Assembly: GCA_005773165.1 (NCBI GenBank) | Contig: SXHP01000164.1 | Coordinates: 1-32,553, forward strand | Origin: Sphingomonadales bacterium | Lineage (GTDB): Bacteria > Pseudomonadota > Alphaproteobacteria > Sphingomonadales > Sphingomonadaceae | DNA: 32,553 nucleotides | Direction of reading: 5' to 3' | Shown: positions 25,530 to 32,553 of the stretch, piece by piece | Numbering within the stretch: position 1 is the first letter of the stretch | Layout: each line of letters opens with the position of its first letter | Made by a program: the position numbers and the translations under genes | Notes under the pieces: model-generated | Seen by the model: only the letters and a program-made list of their open reading frames with translations | What the model was told of the DNA's origin: nothing | The model's database searches: none

Positions 25530-26813
25530 ATGGCGACGGCGGAGACGGGGATGGCGGCGGCGACGGCACGGACCGGCCGTTATCGTTGGGTGATCGTGGC
25601 GATGCTCTTCGCCGCGACCGCCATCAACTACATCGATCGGCAGATGATCGGCGTGCTGAAGCCGACCCTGCAGGGTGAGTTCGGCTGGTCCGAAAAGGAT
25701 TTCGCGGGCATCATCTTCTGGTTCCAGCTTGCATATGCGATCGGGTACCTCGCGTTCGGCAAGGTGGTTGATACGATCGGCGCGCGGCTTGGCTATACGG
25801 TCGCGATCGTCGTCTGGACGATCAGCCACATGGCGCATGGCCTCGCGAGCGGGATCACATCCTTTGCCCTCGCCCGCTTCGGGCTCGGCATCGGTGAATC
25901 GGGGAACTTCCCGGCGGGCATCAAGGCGGTGACCGAGTGGTTTCCCCAGCGGGAGCGCGCTTATGCGATCGGGCTGTTCAACGCGGGCGCCAATGTAGGC
26001 GCGATCATCACCCCGCTGCTGGTGCCTTTCCTGGTGCTCGCCTTTGACTGGCGCGCGGCCTTCTACATCACCGGCGTTTTCGGCATCATATGGCTCGCCG
26101 CCTGGCTGATGATCTATCGTCACCCGGCCGAACACCCGCGTGTGTCCGCGGGCGAGCTCGCCTATATTCAGCAGGATCCAGCTGATCCGGTCGAGCCGAT
26201 GTCCTGGGGTCGGGTCGCGACGATTCGGGAGACCTGGGCTTATGCGCTGGGCAAGTTCTTCATCGATCCGATCTGGTGGTTCTTTCTGTTCTGGCTGCCG
26301 GGCTATCTGTTCGAGCGCTACGATCTCGACCTCAAGACCTTCGGCCTGCCGCTCGCGGCCATCTACCTGATTTCGGACTTCGGCAGCATCGCAGGCGGCT
26401 GGATGTCGTCCAAGCTGATCGCGGCAGGCAAGACGCCCAATTATGCCCGCAAGCTGACCATGTTCGTCTGCGCCGTGTGCGTGCTGCCCATCTTCTTCGC
26501 GCAAGGGATCAGCAGCGTCTGGGGCGCGGTTGCGGTGATCGGGCTGGCGACAGCGGCGCACCAGGCGTTCTCGGCCAACCTGTACACATTGCCGTCGGAC
26601 ATCTTCCCACGTGGAGCGGTCGGGTCGGTGATCGGCATCGGCGGGACGGTTGGGGCGATCGGCGGCATGGGAATGGCGCTGTTCACCGGCTACATCCTGG
26701 ACGCGACGAACAACAATTACTCCATCCTGTTCGCGATCGCAGGAAGCGCCTATTTCGTGGCGCTCGCGGCGGTCCACCTCCTCAGCCCGAGCCTGGCGCG
26801 GGTCGAGGCCTGA
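25530..26813 (+). CDS. exuT: MFS hexuronate transporter (ExuT-like, anion:cation symporter family)
   Basis: 427 residues from ATG 25530, with GGGGGAGG 9 bp upstream, 26 bp after the hydratase gene. Twelve membrane segments. N-terminal YRWVIVAMLFAATAINYIDRQMIGVLKPTLQ is the ACS-family signature, as are GLGIGESGNFPAGIKAVTEWFPQRERAYAIGLFNAGANVGAI and, late, the SDIFPRGAVGSVIGIGGTVGAIGGM segment. E. coli ExuT-like members import glucuronate and galacturonate with protons across the inner membrane. Last recognisable gene of the plus-strand uronate operon; 176 bp without a clear gene follow. Specificity is inferred from context. Confidence 0.87.
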   Translation: MATAETGMAAATARTGRYRWVIVAMLFAATAINYIDRQMIGVLKPTLQGEFGWSEKDFAGIIFWFQLAYAIGYLAFGKVVDTIGARLGYTVAIVVWTISHMAHGLASGITSFALARFGLGIGESGNFPAGIKAVTEWFPQRERAYAIGLFNAGANVGAIITPLLVPFLVLAFDWRAAFYITGVFGIIWLAAWLMIYRHPAEHPRVSAGELAYIQQDPADPVEPMSWGRVATIRETWAYALGKFFIDPIWWFFLFWLPGYLFERYDLDLKTFGLPLAAIYLISDFGSIAGGWMSSKLIAAGKTPNYARKLTMFVCAVCVLPIFFAQGISSVWGAVAVIGLATAAHQAFSANLYTLPSDIFPRGAVGSVIGIGGTVGAIGGMGMALFTGYILDATNNNYSILFAIAGSAYFVALAAVHLLSPSLARVEA

Positions 26814-26989
26814 TCGGGACAGAAGGGACAGGCTCCAGCGAGGCGCTCAGCAAGCGGCGTCTCCAGCATGATGATCGGACCGTAGGCGGGTGACGGGCGC
26901 AGTCGGATCGGCGAGCCAGCGCGTCGCGCTGTTCCAATGACTGCGCTCGATCAATCGCCTTCTCGCTCCGCCGCCGCTATCGGAGCGCC

Positions 26990-27820
26990 GTGACTGTTCC
27001 CCTCTGGGCCGGCTTCGAGTGCGGCCATCTCGGCTGGTGCGACCAGGACCTGCTCCACGACACCCGCCACACTCCCGAAACCGACATGACGCGGCATTAT
27101 CAGGACGCGGAGGCGCTCGGCGTCCGGGTCGCGCGCGACGGGCTGCCCTGGCGGCACGATCCCGCCGGGCGGGTCGCCGCCGCGCCCGAGGGCGTGCAGG
27201 TGATCTTGGACCTCTGCCACTTCGATCCGCCGCCGCACCGCGCCGCCCACGCGATCGCCTGCGCGCAGGCGATCCGCGGCCCCGCTCACGTCATCGCGGT
27301 CAACGAGCCCTCGGTCTGGCCGCTGCTCTGCCGCCGTCCCAAGCGGGAGGCGATCGCCGCGGCAAAGCAGATGATGACCGCCTTCGGGCTGATGCGCGAG
27401 GCGCGCTTCTATACCTGCGACCCGTTCCATCACCTCGACGAGCGGACCTTCGAGGCGACCGACGCGCTGGTCGCGACGGGGTGGATCAGCGTGGTCGGCG
27501 TCAATTATTATCCGCACGACGCGACCGTGCCGCTGGTCGAGGTGCTCCGCACGATCTGGACGCGCTACCACCTCCCGATCGCGATTACCGAGACAAGCTG
27601 GCACGTGGGACACGTTGAGGCGCGCAAGCGCTTCCCGTGGATCGGAGACTGCCAGGCGAACTGGCTCGCGCATGTTCATGATGAGGTCGCCGCCTCGGGG
27701 GCGCCGGTGGAGGGCATCTGCTGGTATCCCTGGCTTGATCAGCCGGTATGGGGCCGCCCGGGCACGCGGCGGCGTTGGCCGTGCGGCTACAACATCGCCG
27801 CAGCGGCGGAGGCGGCCTAG
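26990..27820 (+). CDS. Short clan GH-A (GH1-like) glycoside hydrolase
   Basis: 276 residues from GTG 26990 (a weak GGAG four bases upstream). No signal peptide, so probably cytosolic. GH-A-type catalytic residues are in place: acid/base Glu106 in IAVNEPSVWP and nucleophile Glu201 in IAITETSWH, with GFECGHLGW at the first strand, ILDLCHFDPP, VVGVNYYPHD and WYPWLD near the end, as in beta-glucosidase-like barrels. At 276 residues it is far shorter than GH1 (about 450), a compact barrel. It ends convergent with the iron permease-family gene, stops overlapping within CTAG. Specificity unknown; a link to uronate oligomers is possible from position only. Confidence 0.6.
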   Translation: MTVPLWAGFECGHLGWCDQDLLHDTRHTPETDMTRHYQDAEALGVRVARDGLPWRHDPAGRVAAAPEGVQVILDLCHFDPPPHRAAHAIACAQAIRGPAHVIAVNEPSVWPLLCRRPKREAIAAAKQMMTAFGLMREARFYTCDPFHHLDERTFEATDALVATGWISVVGVNYYPHDATVPLVEVLRTIWTRYHLPIAITETSWHVGHVEARKRFPWIGDCQANWLAHVHDEVAASGAPVEGICWYPWLDQPVWGRPGTRRRWPCGYNIAAAAEAA

Positions 27821-28230
27821 CCGATCCGCTTGATCAGGCGATCGGCCGAATCGTCGGCGGTCTGCTGCTTGGAGTCCTTGCCGCGCACCTCGCGCTCCAG
27901 CGCGTCGCGAATGGCGCAAATCTGCGCCTCGGTCAGGTGCTCGATGCCGACGAACTCCTCGCGCGCTCTCGGCAGCGCGCGCAGCACCTCGTCAAGCTTC
28001 GCCTGGATCGCGGCGCCGTCGCGGTTCTGGCTGTTCTGAATGATGAACACCGCGAGAAAGGTCAGCACGGTGGTGCCCGTGTTGACGATCAACTGCCAGG
28101 TGTCCGACCAGTGGAGGACCGGCCCGGTCGACGCCCACAGGATGATCACCAGCGTCGACAGGACGAAGGCATAGGGGTGGCCCATCGCGGTCGCGCTTCT
28201 GCTCGCCACCTTGCTGAAGAATCGCTCCAT
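27817..28230 (-). CDS. Low-affinity iron permease-family membrane protein
   Basis: 137 residues, ATG 28230. Two to three membrane segments early (YAFVLSTLVIILWASTGPVLHWSDTWQLIVNTGTTVLTFLAVFIIQNSQNRD), then a hydrophilic tail. The NTGTTVLTFLAVFIIQNSQNRD segment is diagnostic of the PF04120 family, named after fungal Fet4 but of unproven role in bacteria. Its stop overlaps that of the convergent GH-A gene by three bases. The segment between it and nasT (28231-28453) shows no recognisable gene. Confidence 0.85.
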   Translation of the reverse strand: MERFFSKVASRSATAMGHPYAFVLSTLVIILWASTGPVLHWSDTWQLIVNTGTTVLTFLAVFIIQNSQNRDGAAIQAKLDEVLRALPRAREEFVGIEHLTEAQICAIRDALEREVRGKDSKQQTADDSADRLIKRIG

Positions 28231-28453
28231 GCTTCACCCAACGCATTACTTGCGGAGGCGTAACGAGCGAGCCGCATTTGCGCTCCACCGCACTGATCCG
28301 CGGGCTTAGCACTTATCGAGCGTCGAGCTGAACGCATTCCGCGGGACGCATGTCGTGCTCGGCTCTGATCGCTCGCATCCTCGCAAACTTGAGTGATTGA
28401 CGCACTGCAGCATAGCGGCCAGTCTGCAGGCGGTCAGCGAAAAGGCTTGAGGC

Positions 28454-29035
28454 TTGCGGATCGTCATCGTCGACGACAGCGGATTGCGGGCGACCGTTCT
28501 GGAGGACGGGCTGCGCGAGGCGGGCTATGAGGACATCCACCTCGTCCCGCCCCGCGGCGCGTTCGTTGCGCGGATCGAGCGGATGGCGCCCGACGTGGTG
28601 CTGATGGACCTTGGGAACCCCAGCCGGGACACGCTGGAAGAGATGCTGACGGTGAGCCGCGCTCTCGCCAAGCCGATCGCGATGTTCGTCGACCAGTCGG
28701 ACGACACGATGATCGGCGCGGCGATCGACGCGGGCGTGTCGGCCTATGTCGTCGACGGGCTGCGCAAGGAGCGGGTCAGGCCTATCATCGACCTGGCGGT
28801 GCGCCGCTTCAATGCCTTCGCGCGGATGCAGACCGAATTGCACGAAGCCCGCACCGAACTCGCCGACCGTAAGACGATCGACCGCGCCAAGGCGATCCTG
28901 ATGTCGACGCGCGGGCTGTCGGAGCCCGACGCCTATGCGCTGCTGCGAAAGGCTGCGATGAACGGGAACAAGAAGATCGTCGACGTCGCCGCCGCGCTGA
29001 TCACCGCGAACGACTTGTTGGGAGGCGGCGCATGA
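28454..29035 (+). CDS. nasT: ANTAR-domain response regulator, nitrate-responsive antiterminator
   Basis: 193 residues from TTG 28454, eight bases after AAAGG. Receiver-like domain 1-120 (IVIVDD start, D52 in VLMDL as the phospho-acceptor position, though NasT is controlled by NasS binding instead) and a C-terminal ANTAR domain about 125-185: ELADRKTIDRAKAILMSTRGLSEPDAYALLRKAAMNGNKKIVDVAAALITAN, with the hydrophobic spacing of RNA-binding ANTAR helices. NasT binds paired hairpins in leader RNA and prevents termination. It overlaps nasS by four bases (ATGA), and a matching leader lies in front of narK at 30416-30579. Confidence 0.9.
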   Translation: MRIVIVDDSGLRATVLEDGLREAGYEDIHLVPPRGAFVARIERMAPDVVLMDLGNPSRDTLEEMLTVSRALAKPIAMFVDQSDDTMIGAAIDAGVSAYVVDGLRKERVRPIIDLAVRRFNAFARMQTELHEARTELADRKTIDRAKAILMSTRGLSEPDAYALLRKAAMNGNKKIVDVAAALITANDLLGGGA

Positions 29036-30240
29036 TCCCGGTCTCGATCGCCTTTCTGCAGCTCACCGACTCCGCTCCACTGATCGTCGCGCGCGAGCGG
29101 GGTTTTGCCGAGGCGGAGGGAATCGACCTTTCCCTTGTTCGCACGACGAGCTGGGCGACGCTGCGCGATCGGCTGGTCTACGGCCAGGTGCAGGCGGCGC
29201 AGATGCTGGCCCCGCTCGCGGTCGCGGTGACGCTCGGGCTAAGCCAGCAGCCGGCGCCGCTCGCCGCGCCGTACAAGCTGAACGTCAACGGCAACATGCT
29301 GGTGATGTCGGGCGAGTTCGCTGCGGCGCTTGCGCCCGACCTCCGGCAGCGACTCGATGATCCGCTCGGGACCGCGCACGATTTCGCCGCTGCGATCGGG
29401 CTGTTCCGTCGCAAGCCCGTGATCGGCGTGGTCCACCGCTTCTCGTCACACGCGCTGATGCTCCGCTACTGGCTGGCGAGCGCGGGAATCGACCCCGATC
29501 GCGACGTCGTGCTGCGGGTGATGCCGCCGTCTTTGATGGTCGAGGGCGTACGCAGCGGCGAGACCGACGGGTTCATCGCGGGCGAGCCGTGGGGGAGCGC
29601 GGCAGTAGAGGCCGGGCTCGCCGAGGCGGTGGCGATCGGCGAGCGCATTTGGCGGCGCGGGATCGAGAAGGTGCTGGCGTTCCGCGAGAGGTGGCTGGAG
29701 GACAATGCGGACACCGTCGATCGGCTGCTCCGCGCGACCGCCGCCGCGGCGGCGTGGTGTGACGCGCCCGAGAACCGCATCGCGCTCGCCGCGCTGCTCG
29801 CCCGCGCGGAATATGTCGACCAGCCGGTGGCGGTGATCGAGCGGGCGCTCGGCGGCGCGATCGTGCCGCGTGCGGGCGACGCGCCCCTGCCCTTCCCCGA
29901 CTTCATGCTCTTCGCGCGCGAGGCGACCGAGTTCCCCTGGCGGAGTCAGGCGCTGTGGATCTACTCGCAGCTCGTTCGGTGGCGAATGGTCGAGCCGAGC
30001 GCCGAAGCCGAGGCCGCCGCGGCCGCGGTGTTCCGCCCCGACGTGTACCGGCGGGCGCTGGCCGGCGGGGATACCGCGATGCCCGGCGCCAGCATGAAGG
30101 TGGAAGGTGCGCTCGCCTCGCCGCTTGCGGTGGGCGCGCACGGGGGAGCGATCACGCTGGGCCCGGACAGGTTTTTCGATGGGCGGGTGTTCGATCCGGA
30201 GCGGGTCGGGGAATATGTGGCGGGGTTTGGGTCCAAGTAG
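29032..30240 (+). CDS. nasS: Nitrate/nitrite sensor, NrtA-like, cytoplasmic partner of NasT
   Basis: 402 residues, ATG inside the nasT stop. NrtA/CmpA-type substrate-binding fold without signal peptide, which is the mark of NasS against the periplasmic NrtA. Visible elements: IAFLQLTDSAPLIVARERGFAEAEGIDLSLVR, MLAPLAVAVTLGL, FSSHALMLRYWLASAGIDPDRDVVLRVMPPSLMVEGVRSGETDGFIAGEPWGSAAVEAG and SQALWIYSQLVRW. In known systems NasS holds NasT inactive until nitrate or nitrite binds, then releases it to act on leader RNA. Gene order nasT-nasS, then narK, is compatible with this. Confidence 0.88.
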   Translation: MIPVSIAFLQLTDSAPLIVARERGFAEAEGIDLSLVRTTSWATLRDRLVYGQVQAAQMLAPLAVAVTLGLSQQPAPLAAPYKLNVNGNMLVMSGEFAAALAPDLRQRLDDPLGTAHDFAAAIGLFRRKPVIGVVHRFSSHALMLRYWLASAGIDPDRDVVLRVMPPSLMVEGVRSGETDGFIAGEPWGSAAVEAGLAEAVAIGERIWRRGIEKVLAFRERWLEDNADTVDRLLRATAAAAAWCDAPENRIALAALLARAEYVDQPVAVIERALGGAIVPRAGDAPLPFPDFMLFAREATEFPWRSQALWIYSQLVRWRMVEPSAEAEAAAAAVFRPDVYRRALAGGDTAMPGASMKVEGALASPLAVGAHGGAITLGPDRFFDGRVFDPERVGEYVAGFGSK

Positions 30241-30268
30241 AGTTTTGACCCTTGGTCCAGCTTCCTCC

Positions 30269-30375
30269 GTCACCCCGGACTTGTTCCGGGGTCCAGGGTT
30301 CCGCAAGCTATGCGGATCGAGGCTCGAGCTTCATCGCCTTCCGCACGCTGGACCCCGGAACAAGTCCGGGGTGAC
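30269..30375. repeat. REPIN/MITE-like inverted repeat, 107 bp
   Basis: Two 28-bp arms (30269-30296 and 30348-30375) are exact reverse complements and enclose 51 bp. Each arm itself has a CCCCGGA...TCCGGGG mini-palindrome around a short loop. The 51-bp centre also folds (CCGCA...TGCGG). Such CCCCGGAC..GTTCCGGGG units recur in sphingomonad genomes; that is from memory. It lies after nasS, 29 bp past its stop, and ends 40 bp before the predicted narK promoter. It may also act as a bidirectional terminator. Confidence 0.75.
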
Positions 30376-30415
30376 GTAGTATTCGGAAGCAGCGTCGACC
30401 CGTACATTTTCCGCA

Positions 30416-30444
30416 TTGCAACATGGATCGAATCGCGAGATAAC
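30416..30444 (+). promoter_or_regulatory. Predicted promoter of the narK leader
   Basis: TTGCAA at 30416-30421, exactly 17 bases, then GATAAC at 30439-30444. A transcript would start near 30451, only a few bases before the first ANTAR-type hairpin, so the leader would be about 155 bases long before narK. Confidence 0.55.
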
Positions 30445-30453
30445 TTCACCCGA

Positions 30454-30511
30454 CGCGCAACGAGGCGCGCCCGTTTGGATGATGCGCCCCGAGGATGGGG
30501 CCCGGATCGTC
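30454..30511 (+). promoter_or_regulatory. Paired hexaloop hairpins, predicted NasT (ANTAR) RNA target
   Basis: Hairpin 1: stem CGCGC/GCGCG with loop AACGAG (30459-30464), fitting the AxxGxx hexaloop known for ANTAR targets. Hairpin 2: stem GCCCC/GGGGC (30486-30501) with loop GAGGAT, which has G4 but G, not A, at position 1; outer pairs can extend it from 30478 to 30511. The two are 16 bases apart. They stand upstream of an intrinsic terminator before narK and nasTS lie next door. Confidence 0.65.
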
Positions 30512-30532
30512 TCACCAGAATAAGCAGCAGAG

Positions 30533-30579
30533 CCGCTGACCGGATGTCGCCCACGCGATTTCCGGCGAGCGGTTTTTTT
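30533..30579 (+). terminator. Intrinsic terminator (attenuator) in the narK leader
   Basis: Stem CCGCT-x2-CCGGA-x2-TCGC, loop CCAC, then GCGA-x2-TCCGG-x2-AGCGG (30533-30572), followed at once by seven T (30573-30579). It sits 30 bases before the narK ATG, not at a gene end, so in the sense of narK it can only act as an attenuator. It would be read through when NasT is bound to the upstream hairpins. Confidence 0.8.
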
Positions 30580-30609
30580 CGTGTCCACCTCCCACCGGGA
30601 GACCAGATC

Positions 30610-31851
30610 ATGGCGACAGCATTTCTGGACGGCGCAGCGCCCGTCACACCAGCACCCGACAAGAGCTTCTGGCGCGCCGGGCACAGCCCGACGCTGGTCG
30701 CAGCGTTCCTCTACTTTGACCTCGCATTCATGGTGTGGGTGGTGCTGGGACCGCTCGCGCCCGAGATCAGCAAGACGCTGATGCTGACTCCGGCCGAAAA
30801 GGGGCTGATGGTGGCGACGCCGACCCTTGCGGGCGCGTTGCTACGGGTCGTCGTCGGGCTGCTCGTCGACCGGGTCGGGCCGAAGCGCTCGGGCGCGATC
30901 AGCCAGTTGATCGTCATCGGCGGCTTGTTCTCGGCATGGCTGCTCGGAGTGAACAGCTTTGCGGGCACGCTCGCGCTGGGCGTCATCCTGGGCTTTGCGG
31001 GGGCGAGCTTCGCAATCGCGCTGCCGCTCGCCAGCCGCTGGTATCCGCCCGAGCATCAGGGCAAGGCGATGGGGCTCGCCGGCATGGGCAATTCGGGCAC
31101 GGTGCTCGCCGCGCTGTTCGCGCCGACGCTGGCCAAGGCGTTCGGCTGGAACGCTGTGCTTGGCCTCGCGTGCCTTCCGCTCGGCCTGGTCTTCATCGCG
31201 TACATGATCATGGCGAAGGATGCGCCGAACGCGCCTGCGCCAAAGCGGATCGTCGATTATTTCGCGCCGCTGAAAACAGCGGACGCGTGGTGGCTGATGG
31301 CGTTCTATTCGGTGACGTTCGGCGGCTTCGTCGGGCTCGCCGCGAGCCTGCCGATCTACTTCACCGATCGCTTCGGCCTGACCCCGATCACCGCGGGCTA
31401 TTGCACTGCGGCCTGCGTGTTCGCGGGTTCGCTGATCCGCCCGATGGGCGGCGCGCTGGCCGATGCAATCGGCGGCGTGAAGGCGCTGTCGGCCGTGTTC
31501 GTCGCGGCGGCGGTCGCGCTCGCGTTTGTCGGCTATGCTCCCAGCGTCGAAGCGGCGCTGGCGCTGTTCGTCGGGGCGATGCTGGCGCTGGGTGCGGGCA
31601 ACGGCGCGGTGTTCCAGCTCGTGCCGCAGCGGTTCGCCGCGGAGATCGGGGTGATGACCGGGCTGGTCGGCATGGCGGGAGGGGTCGGCGGCTTCTATCT
31701 CGCCTCCTCGCTCGGCATCGCCAAGCAGGTGACGGGAAGCTTCTCGCCCGGGTTCCTGATCTTCGCCGGACTGTCGCTTGCCGCGCTCGTCGGGCTGACC
31801 GCGGTCAAGACCGGCTGGCGCGCGCGCTGGGGCGGAGCCGCGCGCATCTGA
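30610..31851 (+). CDS. narK: MFS nitrate/nitrite transporter, NarK type
   Basis: 413 residues from ATG 30610, with GGGAGA about seven bases before. Twelve membrane segments. NNP-family features: PTLAGALLRVVVGLLVDRVGPKRSG with the conserved Arg in the substrate path, the first nitrate signature GFAGASFAIALPLASRWYPPEHQGKAMGLAGMGNSGTV, and the second GNGAVFQLVPQRFAAEIGVMTGLVGMAGGVGGF. It imports nitrate and may export nitrite. Its expression is predicted to depend on NasT-mediated antitermination. It precedes a porin gene by 45 bp; nitrite and nitrate reductase genes are expected beyond the window. Confidence 0.93.
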   Translation: MATAFLDGAAPVTPAPDKSFWRAGHSPTLVAAFLYFDLAFMVWVVLGPLAPEISKTLMLTPAEKGLMVATPTLAGALLRVVVGLLVDRVGPKRSGAISQLIVIGGLFSAWLLGVNSFAGTLALGVILGFAGASFAIALPLASRWYPPEHQGKAMGLAGMGNSGTVLAALFAPTLAKAFGWNAVLGLACLPLGLVFIAYMIMAKDAPNAPAPKRIVDYFAPLKTADAWWLMAFYSVTFGGFVGLAASLPIYFTDRFGLTPITAGYCTAACVFAGSLIRPMGGALADAIGGVKALSAVFVAAAVALAFVGYAPSVEAALALFVGAMLALGAGNGAVFQLVPQRFAAEIGVMTGLVGMAGGVGGFYLASSLGIAKQVTGSFSPGFLIFAGLSLAALVGLTAVKTGWRARWGGAARI

Positions 31852-31896
31852 CTCCCGCCCTCCCCACACGAGGAGGTACTTGGTAGAGGAGATCCG

Positions 31897-32553
31897 ATGA
31901 AAGCTGTACTCGCAACGGCGGCGGCGGTGGCCGCCGCAGGACCGGCGTGCGCGCAAGGGGTGACGCTCACCCCGCTCGCCGACGTTCGCGTTCGTCACGA
32001 GCATGTCGAGCAGGACGGTTTCCTAAAGAACGCCGATGCGGTCACGGTGCGCCTGAGGACCGGGCTGCAAGCGGCGAGCGGACCGTGGAGCGTCGCGGTC
32101 GAGGCGCAGGGAACGCTGGCCCCTGTCGACCGATACTTCGACGGGCTGAACGGGCTGACGACCCGCCCGCTCATCGCCGACCCGGAGAGTATCGGATTGT
32201 ACCGCGCGCAGGCGCAATACCGGACGGAGGCGCTGGCGGTCACCGCAGGACGGCAGCGGATCGTGCTGGACGACGAGCGCTTTGTCGCAGCTGCGCCGTT
32301 TCGGCAGAACGCGCAGACCTTCGACGCTGTGCGGGCGGAGATCGGCGCTTTGCCGAACTTCAAGCTGGACGTCAGCTATGCGTGGGGCGTGCGGACGATC
32401 TGGGGAATCGACGGGCGAGGCGCGCGGCAGCAGGCCATCGGCGGCGACAATCTGTTCGCCAATCTGTCCTATGCGACCCCGGTCGGCACCCTGGTCGGTT
32501 TCGCTTACCTGGTCGACCAGGACGAAGCGGCGGTTCAGGGGTTCCGTCAGTCG
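31897..32553 (+). CDS. Alginate-export-type outer-membrane porin, 5' part (runs off window)
   Basis: Open from ATG 31897 to the last base, 219 codons without a stop. AGGAG stands five bases before the start. Signal peptide MKAVLATAAAVAAAGPACA, cleavage before QGVTL. The rest has alternating beta-strand texture (DVRVRHEHVEQD, ADAVTVRLRTGLQAASGPWSVAVEAQG, ESIGLYRAQAQYRTEALAVTAGRQRIVLDDERFV, RAEIGALPNFKLDVSYAWGVRTI), the pattern of the AlgE-like alginate-export domain porins. The RQRIVLDDERFV stretch is typical. In a nitrate gene cluster it may serve nitrate or nitrite passage through the outer membrane; that is inference from position. Confidence 0.72.
   Translation, partial: MKAVLATAAAVAAAGPACAQGVTLTPLADVRVRHEHVEQDGFLKNADAVTVRLRTGLQAASGPWSVAVEAQGTLAPVDRYFDGLNGLTTRPLIADPESIGLYRAQAQYRTEALAVTAGRQRIVLDDERFVAAAPFRQNAQTFDAVRAEIGALPNFKLDVSYAWGVRTIWGIDGRGARQQAIGGDNLFANLSYATPVGTLVGFAYLVDQDEAAVQGFRQS

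Noticed and set aside
26814-26989. Gap after the exuT-like gene, searched for a small gene or gene remnant
   Set aside because: A short minus-strand stretch reads like protein (HWNSATRWLADPTAPVTRL) but ends soon and has no start signal or family I recognise.
28231-28453. Gap between the iron permease-family gene and nasT, searched for RNA genes or operators
   Set aside because: Only short imperfect repeats around CTGCAG; no terminator, tRNA or convincing site.
1-32553. CRISPR arrays, tRNA/rRNA genes, integrases, IS elements, prophage genes
   Set aside because: None seen on either strand; the only mobile-type sequence is the REPIN-like repeat.

Overview
The window is GC-rich, densely packed, and has the gene content and protein style of an alphaproteobacterium of the Sphingomonadales (Sphingomonas-like). 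Signs are the large TonB-dependent receptor with a short signal peptide and an IVVTGFRASL plug start, Tat-like esterases, LacI-controlled sugar-acid genes, and a dispersed CCCCGGA...TCCGGGG repeat. This placement rests on protein and sequence style, not on an rRNA or marker gene. Genus-level placement is inference.

Layout. Positions 1-4.2 kb carry a partial diacylglycerol-kinase-like lipid kinase, a Wzx-like flippase and two tandem, overlapping paralogues of the CDP-glycerol glycerophosphotransferase family (surface-polymer synthesis or export). Then come a DUF2141 secreted protein, a DUF885 metallopeptidase-like lipoprotein/secreted protein, and a phosphate-transport pair: a PiT permease with a DUF47 partner that is in frame with an N-terminal NUDIX domain. 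From 8.8 to 26.8 kb lies a uronate and oligouronide catabolic island. One arm on the minus strand is TonB receptor - alpha/beta esterase - aldehyde dehydrogenase. A second minus-strand operon is uxaC-kduI-kduD-kdgK-carboxylesterase. A LacI-type repressor follows. A plus-strand operon is uxaA-uxuB-FAH-type hydratase-exuT-like transporter. A small secreted cupin protein sits between the arms.

Four near-identical 14-bp palindromic sites (TGACACCGGTTNCC or its complement) lie in front of exactly four transcription units of this island: the TonB receptor, uxaC, uxaA (shared with the repressor gene) and the hydratase-exuT pair. This strongly suggests one local LacI regulon. The enzymes would take up oligouronides, strip esters, and convert glucuronate/galacturonate (UxaC, UxuB/UxaA) and the unsaturated-uronate product (KduI, KduD) to 2-keto-3-deoxygluconate, which KdgK phosphorylates.

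The last 6 kb hold a short clan GH-A hydrolase, a low-affinity iron permease-family protein, and a nitrate-assimilation start: nasT-nasS, then a 369-bp gene-free stretch, then a NarK-type transporter and an alginate-export-type outer-membrane porin cut by the window end. The gene-free stretch holds a 107-bp REPIN-like inverted repeat, a plausible promoter, a hairpin with an ANTAR-type AxxGxx hexaloop, a second hexaloop hairpin, and a strong intrinsic terminator with seven T immediately before the narK ribosome site. That is the expected design of a NasT-controlled transcription-attenuation leader.
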